DNA from: Pythium myriotylum
Lineage: Eukaryota > Oomycota > Peronosporomycetes > Pythiales > Pythiaceae
Reading direction: 5' to 3'
Length of the DNA: 64,000 nt
NCBI GenBank assembly: GCA_023091665.1
Contig: JALJCQ010000015.1
Coordinates: 620,001 to 684,000, forward strand
The position numbers and the translations under genes are program-made. The notes below the pieces were generated by a model. It was not told where the DNA came from, made no database searches, and saw nothing but the letters and a program-made list of their open reading frames with translations. This document shows, one piece after another, positions 29,670 through 36,606 of this stretch; position 1 is the stretch's first letter; each line of letters opens with the position of its first letter.

Positions 29670-30032
29670 CTATAACAAATTGATGTGATCCATGTGCTTT
29701 TTGGTTAATAGATGCCGTTTCTTATTTGCCATTTGTAGCTTGCTCCCACACTCACAAGTGAACATTTCTACTTTTTTAGTTTTTCCCTCCAATTCAGCGA
29801 CTTTAGTATCCACTTCATCTAGAGACATAGCTTTGATTTGAGCATCAATAGCTTTCACTCGAGCAACTTCAGCTGGATCGGCTTCTGATTCCAACTTAGC
29901 AAGTCTGGCATTAATATCAGCGTTTGCAGCTTTATATTCGGCTTCAACTCGAGCTAGTTCATCTTGTAGGTTACCCTCGATCTTGGATAACTCTACTTTG
30001 AGATTATCGAAAATAATATCAACTGCGGACAT
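29670..30032 (-). CDS. Coiled-coil protein with CxC-HxH zinc finger, copy 2
   Basis: Identical to the copy at 27920, within the second duplication unit, with the same upstream motif at 30055-30069. Confidence 0.6.
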   Translation of the reverse strand: MSAVDIIFDNLKVELSKIEGNLQDELARVEAEYKAANADINARLAKLESEADPAEVARVKAIDAQIKAMSLDEVDTKVAELEGKTKKVEMFTCECGSKLQMANKKRHLLTKKHMDHINLL

Positions 30033-30143
30033 CTTAGATTACAAACTGTGGATGGTATACTATATATAATCTTTTCTTAAGATGAACGCTAAATTAAATA
30101 TTTATTATGAAGATACTATAACATTACTAATATAGCGAAAGCC

Positions 30144-31013
30144 ATGTCTACGTCTACTATCGTATTTAATCGAAATAATATTGTTTCAAATGGTTATAAT
30201 AATACCCTTAAATTTAACTTTAGTGGCAATGCAGTGAATTTCAAATCTCAAGAGATCGCAATTAGCAACATTCAGATCTACAACTCCCAGTTTAACATAA
30301 ATGGGAATGTTTATAGCAATAACACCTTCAGTATTCAAGTGCCGACAGCAGCGACATATCAAACTATCAATATCAGCCTTCCAAATGGTTATTTTGAATA
30401 CAGTGACATCAGCAACTACATAACTCAACAGTTGATATTGAATGGTGCTTATTTAATCGATGCGCAAGGTAACAATATCACTTACGTTAAAGTATCAGCC
30501 AATGCCACTTATTACTCATGTCAGATCGATCTTTTAGCTACTCCAACTAGTTTACCAACTGGCTACACTCGTCCTGCAACTGGACTATATAGCTCCGGAG
30601 GTACTGGTCTACCTACAGCCACGAATACTCCTAAGATTGTGTTATCTGGAAACTTTTGTAGCGTTGTTGGATTCGCTGCTGGAACATATCCGAGCACTAC
30701 TCAAACTACTAATCAATCATTTTTATCTACAACTACTCCACAAATCAATCCTGTCAGCTCATATCTAGTTCGCTGTAATCTTATAAACAACAAAGCTACA
30801 CAGCCCCCAGATATTCTAACGTCGTTTAGTACACTAGGTACAAAAGTCGGTCAACTAATTAGTATTAGTTACCCAGAGTATGCCTGGATCAGCGTAGCCG
30901 ATGGATGTTACAACAACATAACTTTGACTATTGTAGACCAGGACTTTAATTATGTTCGTTTTGAAGACACATCGATGTTGATTACACTCCTAATTCGCGA
31001 CAAAAAACAATAA
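30144..31013 (+). CDS. Minor capsid (penton) protein candidate
   Basis: 289 aa, beta-rich and Asn/Ser/Thr-rich. The C-terminal half has SSYLVRCNLINN, ILTSFSTLG, a VADGCYNNITLTIVDQDFN segment and a final strand SMLITLLIRD. This pattern recurs in the single jelly-roll penton proteins of polinton-like viruses, where it closes the five-fold vertices. Located next to the packaging ATPase, as in related viruses. Recognition is by pattern, so moderately sure. Confidence 0.65.
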   Translation: MSTSTIVFNRNNIVSNGYNNTLKFNFSGNAVNFKSQEIAISNIQIYNSQFNINGNVYSNNTFSIQVPTAATYQTINISLPNGYFEYSDISNYITQQLILNGAYLIDAQGNNITYVKVSANATYYSCQIDLLATPTSLPTGYTRPATGLYSSGGTGLPTATNTPKIVLSGNFCSVVGFAAGTYPSTTQTTNQSFLSTTTPQINPVSSYLVRCNLINNKATQPPDILTSFSTLGTKVGQLISISYPEYAWISVADGCYNNITLTIVDQDFNYVRFEDTSMLITLLIRDKKQ

Positions 31014-31058
31014 ATAATATTCTATATTTTTTTTGGATTCCATAATATAGAATATACA

Positions 31059-32657
31059 ATGTTTCCTAACTTCAGAAGTTTACAAGATAAAAGAAATAAA
31101 CGGCAACAGTTGCTCCAACAGATTGAGAGAGAGCAAGAGCTTGAACGTATCAAAAATGAGGCATACGCACTGACAGATTGGACTAGTGATCAAGCTAAAA
31201 TGATGGCTGTAAGCCAAATTCCTTCTACTGCCACTGCATCCACTCAGACCAATACTAATACTATGTCAGGATCGACGCAGACTGATAATAATACCAGTTC
31301 GGGATCTACACAAACAAATGACTCTATGGCGTACACAAATGCTGGAGCGCAAACAAATGACTCGATGTCACAAGCAAATGTTACAACGCAAACAAGTAAA
31401 TCTGCACTTGTGAGCACGGCAGCTCAAACGGATGAATCTGGTGATGTTAAACAACCCATTGTTGAGCCTCGAATAAAGGTTGAACCTGGTATCCATGATG
31501 AACAAGCAGCTGCTAAAGATGAAATTGAGTACATTTATGGGAAGCTGCCGCAGTTGACTGGTAAAAAGATTAGTCCTCTCAAATCAAATGGTATGCCTGA
31601 CAAAGATACATTTATTGGAGCGGAAGGAAAGATTTACAATAGACGAACTGGAAAACCCTCTCGAAAAGCAGATTTTTCATTTGATTTCTCTCAAACATTG
31701 AGTTATCTAAAGAATCTTCAAGATCAACTAGATATTAAAGATGAACCCATGGAGCTAGCAAATAAAGATACTTCTACAAATCTTCCTGATGGAGCAATTG
31801 AAGCAGAGGCAAAAGATCTTCTGAAGCAGATTCTACAAACAAATGATTTATCTAGATTTAAAGTTGTTCCAATTGGGAAACTCAAACATCCAAAAACAAA
31901 TGAGTACTGGGAATATCCTAACTATCATGTCGATAAAGATCTCAACATAGTGTCTGATGCGTTTGGAAAAAAGAATTACAACTCGATAACGTCTAAGATT
32001 AGTTGGGCCCACACGTTGTCAAATTTTGTTAGTATACTAAAGAAAAACAACGTAAGCTTCAAACAATCTAATTTGTTTACTGGAGTTAAGAACAAATGGG
32101 ATAGCCCCCTTGCTTTGAACGATTTATCTGCATCACTAAACAATGCAAACAACAAAGCATCTCAACATAATGGAGCAACATACTTGAAAGATAGAGTTAT
32201 CCAGTTATACAATGACAATGATTGGCTTGTAGACTACAATTTACATCCTGTAGCTTTACCAAGAGGAGATTCGAAAGCTTTCCGAGAAGCAGGTTATATT
32301 CTTGGAGAGTATGCAAAGATCTATAGAATTGACAAAAATGGTAACATTAAAGATATATCTGAAAAATCTTCAAATACATTAGATAAAAAGGTAGATTGGG
32401 CTGCTACGTATGATATGATAATGAAAGACTATTACAGCGATATGTTTGGTAAAAACCAGATGTATGAACCAGAAACATCAATGATTGCTAACAGACTTAA
32501 TAACATAAATCTGAGTGGTATGGGCCTCCGGATTCATGGGAGACGAGGCATTTTAAACAATGAGAGATACAAACTATCTGGGGAGCTTCTATTAGGAAAC
32601 AAAAACTCTAAGATACGCAAAGAACTTGAATTATTAAATCAATATGAACGGAAATAA
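31059..32657 (+). CDS. Large virion-associated protein candidate with TQT repeats
   Basis: 532 aa, not matched to a known family. Residues 5-40 are a charged helix. Residues 60-130 carry seven or so STQTN/AQTND-type repeats and are probably disordered. The rest seems to contain three related units, each a stretch with a Tyr/Asn-rich strand pattern followed by a helix: FDFSQTLSYLKNL, ISWAHTLSNFVSIL and VDWAATYDMIMKDYY. It lies in the structural gene block and starts 45 bp after the minor capsid gene, so a virion role is likely. Confidence 0.5.
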   Translation: MFPNFRSLQDKRNKRQQLLQQIEREQELERIKNEAYALTDWTSDQAKMMAVSQIPSTATASTQTNTNTMSGSTQTDNNTSSGSTQTNDSMAYTNAGAQTNDSMSQANVTTQTSKSALVSTAAQTDESGDVKQPIVEPRIKVEPGIHDEQAAAKDEIEYIYGKLPQLTGKKISPLKSNGMPDKDTFIGAEGKIYNRRTGKPSRKADFSFDFSQTLSYLKNLQDQLDIKDEPMELANKDTSTNLPDGAIEAEAKDLLKQILQTNDLSRFKVVPIGKLKHPKTNEYWEYPNYHVDKDLNIVSDAFGKKNYNSITSKISWAHTLSNFVSILKKNNVSFKQSNLFTGVKNKWDSPLALNDLSASLNNANNKASQHNGATYLKDRVIQLYNDNDWLVDYNLHPVALPRGDSKAFREAGYILGEYAKIYRIDKNGNIKDISEKSSNTLDKKVDWAATYDMIMKDYYSDMFGKNQMYEPETSMIANRLNNINLSGMGLRIHGRRGILNNERYKLSGELLLGNKNSKIRKELELLNQYERK

Positions 32658-32686
32658 TCTACATCATAATATAGATTCTCCGCAGG

Positions 32687-32959
32687 ATGAAGACAATTCA
32701 CGTTCGATTTCCAAATTTGGGAGGTAAAAGCTACAATCAAGCAGCTAAGCAGAATGAGCTAAAGCTGATTACAAAAGTGAAAAAAATTATACAAAAAGAA
32801 GAAAAAAAAGAACATAGTGGCTTTGCTGGCGGACGTCCGCCAGCAGATGGCTTTGCTCGCCCACGTGAGCGAGCAAGTGGCTTTGCTGCCGATCGTCCGG
32901 CAGCAAACTTTCAAACTCAAAAAAAGAAAAAACCAGCTAAAACATTTGTGTTAGAGTAG
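32687..32959 (+). CDS. Small basic protein invaded by palindromic repeats
   Basis: 90 aa, unrecognised. The N-terminus (MKTIHVRFPNLGGKSYNQAA) looks like an ordinary Lys-rich protein. Residues 44-74 consist of three similar peptides (SGFAGGRPPADG, FARPRERASG, FAADRPAANF) each encoded by a palindrome-containing DNA repeat. The tail is KKKKPAKTFVLE. The repeats keep the frame open, so they are either tolerated or used. It follows the 532-aa gene by 29 bp. Confidence 0.45.
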   Translation: MKTIHVRFPNLGGKSYNQAAKQNELKLITKVKKIIQKEEKKEHSGFAGGRPPADGFARPRERASGFAADRPAANFQTQKKKKPAKTFVLE

Positions 32960-33028
32960 GCTTGCTCGGACTTATGTCCGGGCAGCTTTGGGGGAGATTC
33001 CACTTGCTAGCGGATATCCGCCAGCAAG
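32824..33028. repeat. Cluster of GC-rich palindromes
   Basis: Within about 200 bp: 32824-32845 is a perfect 22-bp palindrome (TGCTGGCGGAC arm); 32853-32876 has 8-bp arms around CCACGTGA; 32882-32907 has 10-bp arms around ATCGTC; 32962-32986 is imperfect; 33003-33028 has one mismatched pair around GCGGATATCCGC. All start with TTGCT or TGCT and end AGCA(A). They lie at the 3' ends of converging genes. Confidence 0.85.
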
Positions 33029-33047
33029 ATTCCGCGATTATCCGCGT

Positions 33048-33335
33048 TTACTCACTTAAATATGTTGGACTTGGAACACATTCTTCTATATCTATTATCG
33101 TATTCTCTGCATCTTCTTCATTCTTATCAGTTTCTACTAACCGTATATGTTTTTTTGATTTCAAATGGTTGTAATATGAATTTTTATAGATCAACGTCCC
33201 GCATTCACAATTGATTATCTGCTTACGTCTAACGACGATTGCTTCTTTGTTCTTCGCGTAATACTTTCTCTGGGCCTGAAGATATTTATCCCGATGATCA
33301 AGATAATATGTTTTGTTATAAGTCATGTTTACCAC
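33048..33335 (-). CDS. Small CxC-HxH zinc-finger protein
   Basis: 95 aa. The N-terminal half has the charged helical style of the GIY-YIG gene's repeats (YLDHRDKYLQAQRKYYAKN). CECGTLIYKNSYYNHLKSKK plus a following His forms the zinc-finger-like motif. The tail is acidic. GTAGTATATC lies 6-15 bp upstream of the start (33341-33350, reverse strand). Function unknown; it may be the C-terminal half of a former GIY-YIG protein. Confidence 0.55.
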   Translation of the reverse strand: MVNMTYNKTYYLDHRDKYLQAQRKYYAKNKEAIVVRRKQIINCECGTLIYKNSYYNHLKSKKHIRLVETDKNEEDAENTIIDIEECVPSPTYLSE

Positions 33336-33372
33336 GGTTTGATATACTACAACATATATAATTCTTGTGTTT

Positions 33373-34017
33373 CTAATTAATTATGTAGTTCTGATGCTTC
33401 TCGGATCTCTCGTGTGCTGCCTTATCTGATTTGCGAAGAGTAGATCCACACTCGCAATCGTATTTCTCTTTCTTTCGTTCACTGATTTGTTCCTTATTTG
33501 ATTCTCTATATAGTTTGCGTTGCTCACTAATTTTGCCTTTATTGGCTTCTCTATATTGTTTTCTTTGTTCATTAATTTTATCTTTATTGGTTTCTTGATA
33601 TTGTTTTCTTTGTTCATTAATTTTATCTTTATTGGCTTCTCTATATTGTTTTCTTTGTTCATTAATTTTATCTTTATTGGCTTCTCGATATTGTTTCTTT
33701 CGCTCCGATGGAATTAACCCTGTAGGTGCGGAATTCTTATTACAGCATTTGGTAGTTGATATATAATGATTTTCACGTCGATATAGCTCACATCTGTCTT
33801 CAAATTCAACTTCTTCTACTAATTGAATTTTGAAAGTATCTACTCCATACTTGTCAAATTCATGATAAATCATGCAACACTTGCTAATTTTATCATCTTT
33901 CCAACGATTATAATGACTTTTATGATTACCAAACCGCCTAGTCAACTTACTGGTTGTACTGCCAATATACACGACTGATTCATCTTCATTCACGATCTTG
34001 TAAACATATCCAATCAT
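33373..34017 (-). CDS. GIY-YIG endonuclease with helical repeats and zinc finger
   Basis: 214 aa. The nuclease domain spans residues 1-95: GYVYKI at 3-8, VYIGSTT at 16-22, Arg27/28 in TRRFGNHK and Glu in RRENHYI, which match the catalytic set of GIY-YIG nucleases. Residues 108-182 are five copies of a 15-residue unit close to KQYREANKDKINEQR. The C-terminus is the shared zinc-finger motif (CECGSTLRKSDKAAH). Similar domain chains occur in giant viruses. It may act in recombination, homing or degradation of competitor DNA. Repeats are nearly identical at DNA level, so length may vary between isolates. Confidence 0.85.
   Translation of the reverse strand: MIGYVYKIVNEDESVVYIGSTTSKLTRRFGNHKSHYNRWKDDKISKCCMIYHEFDKYGVDTFKIQLVEEVEFEDRCELYRRENHYISTTKCCNKNSAPTGLIPSERKKQYREANKDKINEQRKQYREANKDKINEQRKQYQETNKDKINEQRKQYREANKGKISEQRKLYRESNKEQISERKKEKYDCECGSTLRKSDKAAHERSEKHQNYIIN
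33472..33696. repeat. Five 45-nt tandem repeats in the GIY-YIG gene
   Basis: Units encode KQYREANKDKINEQR variants; the second to fourth are almost identical in DNA. Ends are approximate. Confidence 0.8.
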
Positions 34018-34096
34018 ATCTGTCTATATAAGACTACTATTTCTTAAGATGGATGTCAAGTTATCTTATTTATTTAATTTTTCTGAATAGTTTGAA

Positions 34097-34122
34097 TTGT
34101 ATAGTATAATAATACTATACAA
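34097..34122 (+). promoter_or_regulatory. Palindromic TAGTAT promoter-like element
   Basis: TTGTATAGTAT, a 4-bp centre, and the reverse-complement arm ATACTATACAA, running into the start codon at 34122. It resembles the element upstream of the protease gene. Confidence 0.5.
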
Positions 34123-34655
34123 TGAAAGATAACTACGTTCATCTTGCAGTTGGGGAGCTGAGCCCAGCTCAACAGAAGAAATTTTTACGTACAGGAAAGG
34201 TATCATTCACAGCTGCTCAGTTAAAGAATGCTGGTCATCATTTAGCTTTGCACCCTGCAAACGCAAAATTACTTAAGAAAGCTAAGCTATCAGGAAAAGG
34301 AGTGAATTTGGAAATTTGCCCAGGTGAGGTAATAGCTTCATTATCTCATCACGCAGGAGGAGGTCTCTCGGGGGGATCGTTGTGGAGCTGGATAAAGGAA
34401 AAAGCATGGCCATGGGTTAAACAGAACTGGAATGTTATTAAACCCGTTGTGAGCAAGATTGCAGATGTAGCAGTTCCAGCTGCTGCCACGTTTCTAGGAG
34501 CTCCTGAAGCAGGCGTTGCAGCTCGCAGTGGATTAAAGGCCCTTACAGGTGTTGGCGTTCCTAAAAAGGGCTCAGAAGCTATGAAAGCTCGTATGGCTCA
34601 TCTTCGTAGTTTACGAAAGGGTAATATGAAAGCTGGATCATTCGTGATGAGTTAA
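34122..34655 (+). CDS. Minor core/membrane-lytic type virion protein candidate
   Basis: 177 aa, basic. A helical N-terminal part is followed by a Gly-rich stretch (HAGGGLSGGSLW) that resembles the GG-x cleavage sites used by adenovirus-type proteases. Then comes an amphipathic, Trp-rich segment (SWIKEKAWPWVKQNW) and an Ala-rich hydrophobic stretch (VAVPAAATFLGAPEAG). This arrangement recalls adenovirus pVI/pX-like minor proteins matured by the viral protease. The likeness is in layout, not in alignment, so the role is inference. A strong hairpin lies just after its stop. Confidence 0.5.
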   Translation: MKDNYVHLAVGELSPAQQKKFLRTGKVSFTAAQLKNAGHHLALHPANAKLLKKAKLSGKGVNLEICPGEVIASLSHHAGGGLSGGSLWSWIKEKAWPWVKQNWNVIKPVVSKIADVAVPAAATFLGAPEAGVAARSGLKALTGVGVPKKGSEAMKARMAHLRSLRKGNMKAGSFVMS

Positions 34656-34666
34656 GGAGACGATCC

Positions 34667-34692
34667 TAAGTGACGCCACCTGGCGTCACTTA
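34667..34692. terminator. Hairpin after the minor core protein gene
   Basis: TAAGTGACGCCA, two bases, then TGGCGTCACTTA: 12-bp perfect arms starting 12 bp after the stop. A weaker GGCC-type stem follows near 34715-34737. Giant viruses and a virophage end transcripts at hairpins; a 3'-end signal is likely here by analogy. Confidence 0.6.
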
Positions 34693-34817
34693 GAAAGATA
34701 TGGATGAACATCCTAACTGGCCACTAAAAGGGCCACTTACAGAAAAAAATATGGATGAACATTAATTTTTTTGTTATCTTAAACTATAATTGTAGTTATA
34801 TAATCGGACAAGTTAAA

Positions 34818-35879
34818 ATGTTTGAGTTTATTGACAAAGCTTTTGAGGGTGCTAAGCAAAAGCCATTGACTATTAAAAATCGTATCGGATTCCTTAAATC
34901 TATCGCTGCTGAAATCACTCCTGCTCCTACAGATCTATCTTTCTTGCGTAAAGAGAAAATTGTATTAGCTCGCGTAAATGATTCCTCAAACATCTTGACT
35001 CAATATAATCGATTGTGCCATATTGTGAAAGCGATAGAAGTAGCTCCAGGGTTAGTATCCAAGAAGACAATGAATAGATATGTTGCTCTATTAAAGAAGT
35101 TAAAACCCCAGAAGATTGGTATTGAGAACGATAACCGATTGACAGATGATCAGAAAGCTCGCTACCTAACATTAAGACAGGTATATGTTAGATTCGAGCA
35201 TGCAATTAAAGAGCTTCTAGATGAGTATGAACTCAAAAGATCGATCACAGAGGATGATATCAATAGACTTAAAGCCGTTACTAACAGAAAAGGCAAGAAT
35301 TTATTCAATTTTGCAAAAAGATTCCAACAAATAGCTATTATGGCATGTTACACATATCAACCAGCTATTCGGAATAATTTTGGTTTGATGAAGGTAACAA
35401 AACAGAAGCAGATCGCGCTTAAAGACAAAGACTTTAACTATTACTATATTGATAACAGAAACAGAAAAGCAAAGATTGTAATGAACCAATACAAGAATCA
35501 AGCATACTTAGGCCAAGTTACATTAGATGTAGATGAGAAATTGAGAATCATCCTCAAGAATTGGTTATTCCTGCTAGAGAAGATCGTACCTACATATGAA
35601 TATCTGTTTTACTACAGCATCTCTTCAGATGGCACAATCAAACATAGCAATAATCAAACTACTATTGGTCGTACGATTCCTAGAATTTTTGAAAAGATAA
35701 CAGGTAAACCACTGAGCATCAATGGCATGCGTCATATACACGAAATTTCTCTCCAAAAATCAGATATGTACAAGAATGCTACTGTTGGCGAACGAGAAAA
35801 AATGCATCTAGCTCTTCTTCACGGGCATTTGACCGGATTGAAGTATAATTTGTTATATACTGAGGAAAGTAAGAAATGA
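34818..35879 (+). CDS. Tyrosine recombinase (integrase)
   Basis: 353 aa from the ATG at 34818, chosen over an in-frame ATG at 34755 because AGTTATATAAT lies just before it and the extra 21 residues are hydrophobic and unlike the family. The catalytic domain shows Arg in QPAIRNNFG, GMRHIHEISL (the H-x-x-R region in altered form), LLHGHLTGLKY with the second His pair and the nucleophile Tyr in GLKYNLLY. This enzyme cuts and rejoins DNA at short core sites. It is the likely agent of insertion at GTAATTCA. The frame is intact. Confidence 0.8.
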   Translation: MFEFIDKAFEGAKQKPLTIKNRIGFLKSIAAEITPAPTDLSFLRKEKIVLARVNDSSNILTQYNRLCHIVKAIEVAPGLVSKKTMNRYVALLKKLKPQKIGIENDNRLTDDQKARYLTLRQVYVRFEHAIKELLDEYELKRSITEDDINRLKAVTNRKGKNLFNFAKRFQQIAIMACYTYQPAIRNNFGLMKVTKQKQIALKDKDFNYYYIDNRNRKAKIVMNQYKNQAYLGQVTLDVDEKLRIILKNWLFLLEKIVPTYEYLFYYSISSDGTIKHSNNQTTIGRTIPRIFEKITGKPLSINGMRHIHEISLQKSDMYKNATVGEREKMHLALLHGHLTGLKYNLLYTEESKK

Positions 35880-35934
35880 GTTGTAAATATTGGGTCATCT
35901 TAAGATTATTTCTCTATATAGTATATCAGTAAGA

Positions 35935-36231
35935 ATGCAAAATTCAAATATGGATGAAGATCTACCTAAAGGAGATCGGCGAAACTACAAAAAAGCATAT
36001 TATCAAGAGCACAAAGATAAGATCCTAGAACAAAACAGAACATATAAGAAGAAAGATCCTGAGCGCTGGCGCGACTACGCTCGGCAGTTTTATGAAACGA
36101 AGATGATGACTCTCCCGATGATTCAATGTGAATGTTCTCGAATGGTTCGAGAAGACTCGATGAAGCGCCATGTATTGAGTAAACGTCATATTCGACTATT
36201 GGAAGAACAGAAAGCTAAACAAAATAACTAA
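35935..36231 (+). CDS. Small CxC-HxH zinc-finger protein
   Basis: 98 aa from ATG 35935, preceded by TATATAGTATATCAG (35916-35930). An upstream in-frame ATG at 35890 is less likely because the motif would then be inside the gene. Charged helices (AYYQEHKDKILEQNRTYKKK) lead into the motif CECSRMVREDSMKRH plus a following His. Fourth member of this zinc-finger set in the element. Role unknown. Confidence 0.55.
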   Translation: MQNSNMDEDLPKGDRRNYKKAYYQEHKDKILEQNRTYKKKDPERWRDYARQFYETKMMTLPMIQCECSRMVREDSMKRHVLSKRHIRLLEEQKAKQNN

Positions 36232-36246
36232 ATAGAAGTAGATTCT

Positions 36247-36440
36247 GAGCTGCCGAATATCCCCCAGCTCAAATTTTTTTTGCAACTTGCAAGATATCCT
36301 GCAGGTTTAGATTCTAAGCTGGCGGACGTCCGCCAGCTCAGCCTGCTGCGACTTAAGTTGCAGCTAAGATTTCCTTTTTTTCAATCTGCGGATCGAGTCG
36401 CTGGTTTAGATTCTGAGCTGCAACATATCCTGCAGCTCAG
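36247..36440. repeat. Cluster of palindromes between zinc-finger and primase genes
   Basis: 36247-36270 has GAGCTG/CAGCTC arms; 36317-36338 is a perfect 22-bp palindrome with core GCGGACGTCCGC; 36345-36364 is near-perfect around ACTTAAGT; 36413-36440 has 10-bp arms CTGAGCTGCA/TGCAGCTCAG. Most are preceded by GATTCT or ATTCTAAG. The gap 36232-36606 otherwise holds only AT-rich sequence and probably the primase promoter. Confidence 0.85.
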
Positions 36441-36606
36441 ATTTTATGAATTTCTTGAGCTTTTTTGAAATATCTATCTTAATATTATGTTCATCTCAAG
36501 TTAAAATTTGTAGATAGTATAATACTTACATAAAAAATACGTCGAGACACAAATCTTTCCTATATTATAATATTGCTATTCTTGAAATAGCAACCAAATT
36601 ATATCA

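Larger units (their letters stand above)
28597..30346. repeat. Tandem duplication, second unit (1,750 bp)
   Basis: Second copy. Its start truncates the first minor capsid copy (28394) and leaves a fibre N-terminal fragment. Its end continues into the intact minor capsid gene. Confidence 0.95.

Noticed and set aside
33530..33696. CRISPR-like array
   Set aside because: The regular repeats have no unique spacers and are translated as helical repeats of the GIY-YIG protein.
33520..33717. 65-aa hydrophobic + strand ORF opposite the GIY-YIG repeats
   Set aside because: Antisense translation of the 45-nt repeats; not an independent gene.
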